22,092 nt of DNA from Kiritimatiellia bacterium (GTDB lineage: Bacteria; Verrucomicrobiota; Kiritimatiellia; RFP12; UBA1067): assembly GCA_024405335.1 (NCBI GenBank), contig JAKSOX010000007.1, forward strand, positions 1-22,092. The letters run 5' to 3'. Under the pieces are notes generated by a model. The model was not told the DNA's origin. It was given only the letters and a program-made list of their open reading frames with translations, and did no database searches. The position numbers were made by a program, and so were the translations under genes. This document shows positions 6,530-13,781 of the stretch, one piece after another (position 1 is the first letter of the stretch; every line of letters begins with the position of its first letter).

Positions 6530-7843
6530 TTAGATCTTCAAACGCTCCACGATGCCGTCCACCCGCTGGATTTCATGCGGCACGTCGATTCCCTGCGGGC
6601 AATGCGGCCGGCAGCGGTTGCAGCCGATGCAGTGGTCCGCGCGCCGCAGCGGCTCGGGAACGGAAAGCTCGTAGTCCAGCAGAAACGCGCGCCGCTGCTT
6701 GGCGAAATCGGGACTCCGCGGATCGGGCAGGCGCTTTTCGGCCAGCGCGCGGTTCAACACGCCAAGAATGCCGGGTATGTCGAGTCCGTACGGGCACGGC
6801 ATGCAGTACTGGCAGCCGGTGCACGGCACCATGCGCGCCGAAACGAGTTCGCGCGCGGCCGCCTCGAGGGCCGCCTTTTCCCGTTCGTCCACGGGCTTCA
6901 GCGGCGAGAACGTGGCGACGTTTTCCTCGAGGTGTTCGCGGAACGTCATGCCGGAAATCACCGACAGCACCCGCGGCGGCGAACCCGCGAAGCGCATCGC
7001 CCATTTCGCGGGCGTCGCCTCGGGGTCGATCGGCGCGAGCTTCTCGGCGACGCCGTAGTCGAACTTCGCCAATTTGCCGCCCTGCAGCGGCTCCATCACG
7101 AACACGGGGACGTTCCGCGCGGCGAGTTCGCCGTAGAGGTATTCCGCGTCGAGGTTGCGCTCGTTCAGCGCGTGCCCGTGGCGCCAGTCCACGTAGTTGA
7201 GCTGGATCAGCGCGAAGTCCCACTTGTATTTGTCGTGGCGTTCGATCAGCCAATCCCACGCCTTGCGGTCGCCGTGGTAGGAAAATCCCAGGTTGCGGAT
7301 GCGGCCCGCGGCGCGTTCCTTCACGCAGAAGTCGAGCATCCCGTTGTCCAGATACCGCCGCTTGAACGCATCGAACCCGCCCATTCCCACGGCGTGCAGG
7401 TGGTAGTAGTCCAAATGGTCCGTGCGCAGCAATTCCAGCGACGTGCGGTACATCTTTTCGGACGCCGCCGCCGTTTGCGTTTCCGCCGCGAAATTGCTGA
7501 GTTTCGTGGAAACGAACCACTTGTTCCGCGGATGGCGCGCGAGCGCTTCGCCGAGCACGCCTTCGGATTCGCCCCGGCAGTAGCACGGCGAGGTGTCGAA
7601 GAGGTTCACGCCGTGCTCGATCGCCCAGTCCACCTGCGCGAACACCTCGGGCTTGTCGATCGGCGCGGGCGAGCCGCCCCAGTCGAGTCCGGCCTGGTTG
7701 CCGTCGACCGTCGGCAGGCGCATGGCGCCGTAGGCGAGCAGCGACACCATCTCGCCGTGCGCGTTCGGACGCATCGTCATCTTGCCCGAAGGCGTGCGAA
7801 TCGCGTTCTGCAGAAACGCCCTGCGGTTCAAATCGCCGCGCAC
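6530..7843 (-). CDS. Aldo/keto reductase with C-terminal 4Fe-4S ferredoxin domain
   Basis: The 437-residue protein has an aldo/keto reductase barrel (about 35-320) with the catalytic tetrad in place: D83 and Y88 (FDTSPCY), K114 (STK) and H150 (YYHLH). It probably reduces or oxidises a carbonyl with NAD(P)H. The C-terminus carries two cluster motifs: C341/344/347/350 (CTGCQYCMPCP) and C405/408/411/415 (CIGCNRCRPHCP), as in the known predicted-oxidoreductase subfamily of Fe-S AKRs. The N-terminus reads GDLNRRAFLQ, the core of a twin-arginine motif, but no hydrophobic stretch follows, so export is doubtful. The start is GTG at 7843, supported by GAGGAGG 7 bp upstream and a 2-bp gap after the preceding gene's stop; the first ATG in frame would discard the RR motif. 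Its Fe-S neighbour downstream suggests a redox pair. Confidence 0.87.
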   Translation of the reverse strand: MRGDLNRRAFLQNAIRTPSGKMTMRPNAHGEMVSLLAYGAMRLPTVDGNQAGLDWGGSPAPIDKPEVFAQVDWAIEHGVNLFDTSPCYCRGESEGVLGEALARHPRNKWFVSTKLSNFAAETQTAAASEKMYRTSLELLRTDHLDYYHLHAVGMGGFDAFKRRYLDNGMLDFCVKERAAGRIRNLGFSYHGDRKAWDWLIERHDKYKWDFALIQLNYVDWRHGHALNERNLDAEYLYGELAARNVPVFVMEPLQGGKLAKFDYGVAEKLAPIDPEATPAKWAMRFAGSPPRVLSVISGMTFREHLEENVATFSPLKPVDEREKAALEAAARELVSARMVPCTGCQYCMPCPYGLDIPGILGVLNRALAEKRLPDPRSPDFAKQRRAFLLDYELSVPEPLRRADHCIGCNRCRPHCPQGIDVPHEIQRVDGIVERLKI

Positions 7844-7845
7844 GG

Positions 7846-9321
7846 TCAATCCTCCTCTTCCTCGTCGCCCCTGAAATAGCCGCCCGCGCAGGCGAGCAGC
7901 ACGAGCGCCGTGCACAACACCGCGGGCGAACGCAACGGACAATCCCCGAATGCGTGCACGGCGACGGCGGCGCAGCCGAGCAACACGCCGTGCGTCGGCG
8001 CCGGAATCGCGTAGACCGCGCGCGGACGCGGCAGGCGCGACGCCCGCCTGGAAAAACGGGCGCGCCGCGCCGCGCCGCGCCAGCCGTCCAAAACGGGTCC
8101 CAGCAGCTGGCAGACGACGACCAGCAGCAGCAGCGCGCCGACCGCGCCGTGTTCGCACAGGAACTGCAGGTAGTCGTTGTGCACGTTCGCGCTGCCGGCG
8201 TATCGCGCGTAAACGCGCTCGCCGGGCGCCATCTTGGAAGTGCAGAAATGCGCGTATCCCCAGCCGCCCACGCCGAAAAGCGGATGGTCCTTGAACAGCT
8301 CCCAGGCCACCCGCGGCTGGTACGATCCGCGGCCGGACAACCGGTCCGCCACCTCGAATTCGGACGTTTTGGAAAGTTCCTGGCGGAGCTCCGGCGGCGC
8401 GAACGTGCAAACGCCGAACGCCAACGCGCCCAACGCGGCGAGTTCGCAGACGACGGTGCGGATCCGGCTCGCGCCGGCGTGGCGCGTGAACGCGCTCAAG
8501 AACGCGTACAGGAACCAAAACGCGCCGATGGCGGCGGAAAGCATGATCGCCGCTCGCGACAGGGTGTCCAGGGCGGCGAACAAATTGAGCAGCGCCGGCA
8601 CGAGCATGTAGTGCGCGCGGATCCAATGCGGCACGCGCCGCGCCGCCGCCAGCGCACGCGCGTCCTCACGCCGGCCGACGGCGAACGAATCGGCGACGCG
8701 CCCCTGCCAAAGGCCGCAGGAAACGGCGAACAGCAGCATGAAGAAACTGCCGGCCATGTTCGGGTAGCCGAACGTGGAAAAGAACCGCGTGCCCGCCTTG
8801 AGCGGAATCCACCAGGGGCCCTGGGCGTCGGTCCACTGCTGGAGGAAACCGAACAGCGCCAACGCCGCGCCGTTCCACGCGATCATCTCCACCAGCAACC
8901 GCTTGCCGCGGCCCACCAGCGCGTGGCGGGCGGCGAGCGCCGCCGTCAACGTGGGCAGAAACCACAGGAACACGCCGCGGTGGTGGACCACGTCCGCGCA
9001 AAAAGGCGCGCAGGGAACGGGCGGTTCGCCAGTCGGCTGCACGCCGTTGAAAAACGGAAACGCCAGCAACACGAGGAAAACGAAAACGGAATACGTCATC
9101 GGATCGCGCGACAGCCGCTTCCACGTGCGGTCGCGGGCGGCGAGTTCCGCCTCCCGTTCTTCCCGCTGCGGAAAGAAAACGAGCGCTTCAAGCGTGAACA
9201 GCCAAACCCAGACGATGGCCGGAAAAAGTTTCGGCCCGTCGATGCCGCCGAAAACCCAGGAATAGCACGCGAGCGTGGCGAACACGAGCCCCACGGGCAA
9301 GAACTCGCGCCATCCCCTCAT
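7846..9321 (-). CDS. O-antigen ligase/polymerase-like membrane protein (Wzy_C/WaaL family)
   Basis: The 491-residue protein has about ten or more hydrophobic segments, starting with LPVGLVFATLACYSWVF. Near residues 345-405 it has the typical periplasmic loop: RLSGRGSYQPRVAWELF, then HPLFGVGGWGYAHF, then HNDYLQFLCEHGAVG. The spacing of arginine-rich start, GxGxxxF turn and HNxxLxxxxExG matches the Wzy_C family, which joins or polymerises lipid-linked glycans on the periplasmic face. The family also includes general protein and surface-glycan ligases, so the exact acceptor cannot be told. An odd feature is a very acidic C-terminus (GDEEEED), whose codons hold the ribosome binding site of the next gene. 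The start is the ATG at 9321, overlapping the RseP stop by 4 bp (ATGA) with GGAAGG 6 bp upstream, which implies translational coupling. Confidence 0.82.
   Translation of the reverse strand: MRGWREFLPVGLVFATLACYSWVFGGIDGPKLFPAIVWVWLFTLEALVFFPQREEREAELAARDRTWKRLSRDPMTYSVFVFLVLLAFPFFNGVQPTGEPPVPCAPFCADVVHHRGVFLWFLPTLTAALAARHALVGRGKRLLVEMIAWNGAALALFGFLQQWTDAQGPWWIPLKAGTRFFSTFGYPNMAGSFFMLLFAVSCGLWQGRVADSFAVGRREDARALAAARRVPHWIRAHYMLVPALLNLFAALDTLSRAAIMLSAAIGAFWFLYAFLSAFTRHAGASRIRTVVCELAALGALAFGVCTFAPPELRQELSKTSEFEVADRLSGRGSYQPRVAWELFKDHPLFGVGGWGYAHFCTSKMAPGERVYARYAGSANVHNDYLQFLCEHGAVGALLLLVVVCQLLGPVLDGWRGAARRARFSRRASRLPRPRAVYAIPAPTHGVLLGCAAVAVHAFGDCPLRSPAVLCTALVLLACAGGYFRGDEEEED
7851..7857 (-). promoter_or_regulatory. 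Ribosome binding site fixing the GTG start of the aldo/keto reductase
   Basis: GAGGAGG on the minus strand, inside the acidic 3' end of the preceding gene, lies 7 bp before the GTG at 7843. It decides the start against later ATG codons. Confidence 0.75.
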
Positions 9322-10487
9322 TTGCCGCCTTCCGGTTTGGCGGCGGACGCCGCGTCCACCGCGTTGGTGTCGGCCGCCTTCGCCCGCATGGTCTTCTGGG
9401 CGATATTCATCCTCACGATGCGCACCGTGCCGCGGACGATCAGAAACGCCATCGACGCGACGAGCAGCACCATGAAAAAGACCGTCACGCATTTCACGAA
9501 CTTCTCGTTCAGCTTGCGGCGGAACAGGAGTTCGATCAACGCGAAGAGGATGAGCCCGCCGTCGAGCACCGGAATCGGCAGCAGATTGAGCATGCCGAGG
9601 TTCACGTTCAGGAACCGGAGAAAGCCGACGGCGTCCCATTTGTCCTTGCGCACCTGCTTGTAGAGCACCGTGCCGATCGTCTCCACGCCGCCCAGCGCGT
9701 TCGCCGCCGCCGCCGATTCCTTGGGCGTCACCAGCGCCTTGAGCACGCGGAAAATCTGCCCGGCGTCCCACGCGAGCTGCTTGAGCGGATCGCGCACCGT
9801 CATCCACTGCGCCGCGTTCACGCCGTTCGTGGTGGCGAACATGAGCAGGTAGTACCCGCCAGTCACGTCGTCCCGCGCCGGCGTGACGGAAAGCGTCACC
9901 TCCTCCGCGCCGCGCCGCACCACCATCGGCACCGTCCGCCCGCCCGCAAGCTGCGTCTCGTTGAGGACCGCTCCCCAGTTCGAAACGGGATTCCCGTCGA
10001 TCGACAGCACCACGTCTCCCGCTTTGACGCCCGCCTCGAACGCGGGGCCTTCGTCCGGCACCATGCCCACTTCCGCGGACAGTTCGCCGAACTTCGCGCC
10101 GGGCACGGCCGCGAGCGCGAACGCCAACGCCACGGCGAGCACGAAGTTGCCCATCGGCCCCGCGACGCCCACGAGAATCCGCTTCCACGGCGCGGCGTCC
10201 ACCTGCGGCGCCGCGGCGTCGGCCGTGCCCTGCAGCTGCTTGGTGCCCTCGGGATCCACGGACGGTATGGACACGTAGCCGCCCAGCGGAATCCAGGCGA
10301 CGCGGTATTCGCAGTCGCCGATCTTTTTCTTCCAGATGGCCTGGCCGAAGCCGATCGAAAACACGTCCACGCGCATGCCCAGCAGTTTCGCCACCAGAAA
10401 GTGCCCGAACTCGTGGATGAAAATCGCGAAACCGAACAGCAGCACGCAAACCGCAATCGCCAGAACCTTCAGCAAATACTCTTCCAT
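9318..10487 (-). CDS. rseP: RseP-type site-2 membrane metalloprotease (M50)
   Basis: The 389-residue inner-membrane protease has its zinc motif HEFGH at residues 25-29 in the first membrane segment and the second metal-site motif in NLLPIPVLDGG near the third. GGYV and the conserved GPMGNFVLA helix are also present. A single PDZ domain follows (about 120-210, VPDEGPAFEAGVKAGDVVLSIDG), then two C-terminal membrane segments. RseP/MmpA/SpoIVFB proteases cut membrane-bound anti-sigma factors and leftover signal peptides. Length and order match RseP, although E. coli RseP has two PDZ domains. I chose the ATG at 10487, which has a weak GGGA 8 bp upstream; a GTG two codons earlier (10493) is possible. 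It lies in the envelope/redox operon rather than beside dxr, cdsA or bamA, its common partners. Confidence 0.9.
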   Translation of the reverse strand: MEEYLLKVLAIAVCVLLFGFAIFIHEFGHFLVAKLLGMRVDVFSIGFGQAIWKKKIGDCEYRVAWIPLGGYVSIPSVDPEGTKQLQGTADAAAPQVDAAPWKRILVGVAGPMGNFVLAVALAFALAAVPGAKFGELSAEVGMVPDEGPAFEAGVKAGDVVLSIDGNPVSNWGAVLNETQLAGGRTVPMVVRRGAEEVTLSVTPARDDVTGGYYLLMFATTNGVNAAQWMTVRDPLKQLAWDAGQIFRVLKALVTPKESAAAANALGGVETIGTVLYKQVRKDKWDAVGFLRFLNVNLGMLNLLPIPVLDGGLILFALIELLFRRKLNEKFVKCVTVFFMVLLVASMAFLIVRGTVRIVRMNIAQKTMRAKAADTNAVDAASAAKPEGGK

Positions 10488-10502
10488 TGTCACGTTCCCG
10501 AA

Positions 10503-11075
10503 CTAAACTCCCAGCCGCCGCAACGCGGCGGACGACGCTTCGCGCACCGCGTCGAACAGCGACTTTCCGTGCGCGTCCATCGCCACCACGCACGGAAAAT
10601 CCTCCATTTCGAACGCCCAACACGCCTCGGCCGCGCCGAATTCCTCCAGAAAACGCACTCCGGCCACCCGCTTGACGCACTTCGCCGCCAGCGCCGCCGC
10701 CCCGCCCACGGCCTGCAGGTACACGCAGCCGAAACGGCGGCAGGCGTCGAGCACGCCCGCGTCCATGCCGCCCTTGCCGATGATCAGCCGGACCCCGGTT
10801 TTTTCGATGAACGCCGGCTCGTAGGGGTTCTCGCGCACGCTCGTGGTTGGTCCTGCGGCGACCATGCGCCATCCGCCTTCCGCGGTCTTCACCACCACCG
10901 GCCCGCAATGGTACAGCGCGCCGTCGCGGAAATCCACCGGCAGTTCGCCGCCGTCCGCGAAATGCTTGTGGAAACGGTCGCGGCCAGTGTACACGAGGCC
11001 GCTCACGCTCACCGCGTCGCCGGCGGCGAGCGCGCGCACGTCCGTTTCGCGGAAAGGATGGACGAGTCGCTTCAA
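10503..11075 (-). CDS. Class I fumarase / tartrate dehydratase beta-subunit-like protein
   Basis: The 190-residue protein matches the C-terminal (beta) half of iron-sulfur hydro-lyases such as FumA/TtdB: GLVYTGRDRFHKH (26-38), YHCGPV (55-60), AAGPTTSVRENPY (73-85), IIGKGGMD (98-105) and YLQAVGGAAAL (119-129). In two-subunit enzymes this domain pairs with an alpha subunit that holds the 4Fe-4S cluster. No alpha subunit lies beside it, so it is an orphan here. The usual TTS-R-M step reads TTSVRE. The start appears to be TTG at 11075, with GAGG (11084-11087) 8 bp before it, overlapping the stop of the adaptor gene; the first internal ATG would remove the TGRD motif. Probable substrate is a dicarboxylic acid such as fumarate or tartrate, by family only. 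Confidence 0.85.
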   Translation of the reverse strand: MKRLVHPFRETDVRALAAGDAVSVSGLVYTGRDRFHKHFADGGELPVDFRDGALYHCGPVVVKTAEGGWRMVAAGPTTSVRENPYEPAFIEKTGVRLIIGKGGMDAGVLDACRRFGCVYLQAVGGAAALAAKCVKRVAGVRFLEEFGAAEACWAFEMEDFPCVVAMDAHGKSLFDAVREASSAALRRLGV

Positions 11076-11083
11076 GCCGGCCG

Positions 11084-11087
11084 CCTC
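11084..11087 (-). promoter_or_regulatory. Ribosome binding site supporting the TTG start of the fumarase beta-like gene
   Basis: GAGG on the minus strand overlaps the TGA stop of the adaptor gene and lies 8 bp before the TTG at 11075. No ATG or GTG exists nearby in frame, so this supports the rare start codon. Confidence 0.5.
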
Positions 11088-12351
11088 ACTTCTTCGGCTC
11101 GGGAGCCGTGCCCTTGTTCTTGTTGCGCTGCGGGAACTTCGGCATGAACGGGTTCTTCGTGTCGCCGTCCTTGCCGGCCGCGTTCTTGCCCGCGGTTTCG
11201 TAGCCGACCACCGCGCTGCGGCCTTCGAACTTTTCGCCGCCCACGATCTGCGTGAACGATTCGTCGGAAATGCCCTCCTCCACGAGCACCGGCTCGAGGC
11301 CGCCGTCCGGTTTCTCGAACCAGAGCTTGCGCCCGCGCGGCAATTCGCCGCCCGCCGCCGCCTTGGCCTTCTCGTAGTCCGCCGGCTTCGGCCGGAACCG
11401 GAACGCCGCCGCCGCCACCACCACCACGTCGTCCGCGCGCGCCGTCTCCACGGAAATGTTCGCCGTCATGCCCGGAAAGAGCATTTCGTCCGGGTTCTCG
11501 GCTTCGATGATGATGGGATACGTCACCACGTTGTTCGTGGTTTCGGAGGCCAGCCGGATCTGCTTCACCTTGCCGGTGAACTTCCGCCGGTAGGCGTCCG
11601 CCGTGAACGACACGGTCTGCCCCACCTTGATCTGGCCCACGTCCGCCTCGGGCACGCTCGCCTCGACCCAGATCGTCTTCAGGTCTTCGGCGATCGTCAG
11701 CACGGGCACGGCGTTCATGGAGGAAACCACCGTCTCGCCCTCCTCCACCTTGCGGGCGATCACCTTGCCGTTCACGGGCGAAACGATCGTGCAGTAGTCG
11801 AGGTTCGCCTTGGACTGCCGCGTCGTCGCCTGCGACTGCTCCACCTGCGCCTTCGCCTGCGCGAGCGACGCGCGCGCGCTGTCGCGCGCCTGGAGCGCGG
11901 CGTCGTAGTCGGCCATCGGCGCCATCTCCTTTTCGAGCAGGGACGCCTTGCGCGCCAGCGTCTTTTCCGCCAGCGCGAGTTCGGCCTCGCACTTGAGCAC
12001 GCTCGCTTCGGCGGCGTGCAGCTGCCCGAGCGCGCGGCGGTATTCGGCCTCGTACACCTGCGGATCGATCAACGCCACCACCTGGCCGTTCGTCACGGTG
12101 GAGTTGTAGTCCACGAAAAGCTTGATGATCTTCCCGTTCACCTGCGCGCCCACGGGAATGCCCTTGCTCGAATTGCGCGGCGTCACCGTGCCCGTCGCCT
12201 CCACGGTGCGGACCACGTTCGCGCGCGCGATCGGCGCCAGCCGGTATTGGACCACGTCCGCGGCCACCTTCCTCGACGCCCACCAGCGCCAACCGCCCCA
12301 GCCCGCGCCCGCGAACACCGCCAACACCACCGCCCACTTGATCCATTTCAT
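11086..12351 (-). CDS. Periplasmic adaptor protein of an efflux or secretion system (HlyD/MacA-like)
   Basis: The 421-residue protein has an N-terminal membrane anchor (MKWIKWAVVLAVFAGAGW), then the biotinyl-lipoyl half-motif VEATGTVTPRNSSKGIPVGAQVNGKI. A long alpha-helical hairpin follows (about 110-190, rich in Ala, Glu, Lys, Gln). The second lipoyl half comes next (TIVSPVNGKVIARKVEEGETV), then beta-barrel and membrane-proximal domains (IWVEASVPEADVGQIKVGQTV). The order matches MacA-type adaptors, which link an inner-membrane ABC or RND pump to a TolC channel. The C-terminus is a charged tail ending in lysines. Start ATG at 12351 overlaps the TolC-like stop by 4 bp (ATGA), with GGAGG 6 bp upstream. 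The frame stays open upstream, but that part lies within the TolC gene and lacks the anchor. No pump gene is next to it. Confidence 0.87.
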   Translation of the reverse strand: MKWIKWAVVLAVFAGAGWGGWRWWASRKVAADVVQYRLAPIARANVVRTVEATGTVTPRNSSKGIPVGAQVNGKIIKLFVDYNSTVTNGQVVALIDPQVYEAEYRRALGQLHAAEASVLKCEAELALAEKTLARKASLLEKEMAPMADYDAALQARDSARASLAQAKAQVEQSQATTRQSKANLDYCTIVSPVNGKVIARKVEEGETVVSSMNAVPVLTIAEDLKTIWVEASVPEADVGQIKVGQTVSFTADAYRRKFTGKVKQIRLASETTNNVVTYPIIIEAENPDEMLFPGMTANISVETARADDVVVVAAAAFRFRPKPADYEKAKAAAGGELPRGRKLWFEKPDGGLEPVLVEEGISDESFTQIVGGEKFEGRSAVVGYETAGKNAAGKDGDTKNPFMPKFPQRNKNKGTAPEPKK

Positions 12352-13769
12352 TGCGCACCTCCCCGCGGCACGTTCGGGTCGGCCACCCGGTTCTCCACGT
12401 AAATCGGGCTCACGCCCACCATCGAAAACAGCGCTGCCTCGGCCCGCTGCCCCGCGTAAAACGCCGCCGCCCGCTCGCCCAACGCCTCCACGTAGAGCTT
12501 GACGGCGTCGGAATAGTCCACGCGGGACATGTCGCCGAGACGCCACTGGGCCTCCGCCGTGGCGAGGTTTTCCTGCGCCTGGCGGAGTTTCTCGTGCGCG
12601 GCCACGAGTTCCTTGCGCGCGCTGTCGCGCGACGCGACCGCCTTGGCGAGTTCGCCGGAAAGCGTCTGCTCGGCCGCGAGGAGTTCCGCCTGCGCGGACT
12701 TCAGCGCCACCACCGCCTGCTCAACCGCCGTCGTCTTCCGGCATCCCAGGTAGACGCTCTGCAGCGCCTTGCCGGCCCAGCTGAAATTCCAGATGCGGTC
12801 CGTGAACGAAAGCGACGCGTCGAACGAAACGGACGGATAGAGATCCGCGATGCGCCAGTCCACGTTGGCGGACGCGGCGCGCAGTTTCGCGCGCCGGTAC
12901 GCGAGCTCCGGCGACGTTTCGCGGGCGCGGTGGAGCGCCTCCGCGTCCGGGAAAACCGATTCGTCGAGCTCCTGCACCGCGACGTACAGGCAGTCGCTCC
13001 GGCGCGGCAGCACGTCGTCGCGGCAGCCCTCGTCCGTCTTGATTCCCAACGCCTGCATGAACGAGGCCGTCGCCACCACCTGGTCGTTGGACGCCACGAT
13101 CGTGGCGAGGCGCGCGTCCGACAAGTCGACGCGCGCGCGCAACACGTCGAGCTTTTTCGCCTCTTCCGCCGCGAACATCGCCTCGGCCTGGCGCAGATGC
13201 TCGGCGTACTTGTATTCGTTGGTGTGGGCAGCCTCGAGCTTCGCGTCCGCCTCCAGCAGCGAAAAATACGCCTGCGCCACTTCGCGGAACACCGCGAGCG
13301 CGGTCTGCCGCAGCTGCAGGTGCGCCGCGCCGAGATTTTCGCGCGCCTCCGCCTCGGCCGCGTCCGTACGCCCGAAGTCGTACACCAGGAAATCGAGCCC
13401 CACCGCGCCCGTGGGATCGCCGTCCATCTTCTCGAACGAAAAGTGCTTGCCGTTGTTCGTGCGCCGCGAATAGCCGGCCGACGTCTCCACGTGCGGCACG
13501 AGCGGACCGTCCGCCTGCACCGTGCGGACGGCGAGCACGGCGTTCGACACGGCCAGGCGCGCCTGGATCATGTCGGGGCGGTTCTCGGTGGCGTAGGTGA
13601 CGAAATCCGGCAGCATGAAGCCGGCGAACAGAACGCGGTCGGGCACGGTGTTCGTTTCGGACAGGCGCGCGTACCGCAACGCGGAACGCTGCTCCAGCCG
13701 GGCGTTGCGGACCGTGTCGCACCCCGCGACGGCCGCCGCCAACGCCAACAACGCACCCAACCGCTTCAT
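12348..13769 (-). CDS. TolC-like outer-membrane efflux lipoprotein
   Basis: The 473-residue protein starts MKRLGALLALAAAVAGC, a lipoprotein signal with lipobox VAGC (Cys17), so the mature protein is probably acylated and anchored in the outer membrane, as OprM-type channels are. Two repeats of the OEP fold are visible: long helices with LRQTALAVFREVAQAYFSLLEADAKLEAA, and later LSGELAKAVASRDSARKELVAAHEKLRQAQENLATAEAQWRLGDMSRVDY. Beta-strand sections such as HVETSAGYSRR and SVSFDASLSFTDR lie between. It would form the trimeric channel for the adaptor encoded immediately downstream (4-bp overlap). The 12-bp gap after the DUF1080 gene has no clear ribosome binding site, so translation may depend on upstream readthrough or coupling. 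Confidence 0.87.
   Translation of the reverse strand: MKRLGALLALAAAVAGCDTVRNARLEQRSALRYARLSETNTVPDRVLFAGFMLPDFVTYATENRPDMIQARLAVSNAVLAVRTVQADGPLVPHVETSAGYSRRTNNGKHFSFEKMDGDPTGAVGLDFLVYDFGRTDAAEAEARENLGAAHLQLRQTALAVFREVAQAYFSLLEADAKLEAAHTNEYKYAEHLRQAEAMFAAEEAKKLDVLRARVDLSDARLATIVASNDQVVATASFMQALGIKTDEGCRDDVLPRRSDCLYVAVQELDESVFPDAEALHRARETSPELAYRRAKLRAASANVDWRIADLYPSVSFDASLSFTDRIWNFSWAGKALQSVYLGCRKTTAVEQAVVALKSAQAELLAAEQTLSGELAKAVASRDSARKELVAAHEKLRQAQENLATAEAQWRLGDMSRVDYSDAVKLYVEALGERAAAFYAGQRAEAALFSMVGVSPIYVENRVADPNVPRGGAQ
12358..12362 (-). promoter_or_regulatory. Ribosome binding site of the adaptor gene
   Basis: GGAGG on the minus strand, within the last codons of the TolC-like gene, lies 6 bp before the ATG at 12351 and supports that start over the longer upstream frame. 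Confidence 0.65.
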
Positions 13770-13781
13770 CGCCGGATCCGC

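Noticed and set aside
8061..8081. Short GCGCC-type tandem repeat
   Set aside because: It lies in the coding sequence for an Arg/Ala-rich loop of the O-antigen ligase-like protein and is explained by GC-rich codons.
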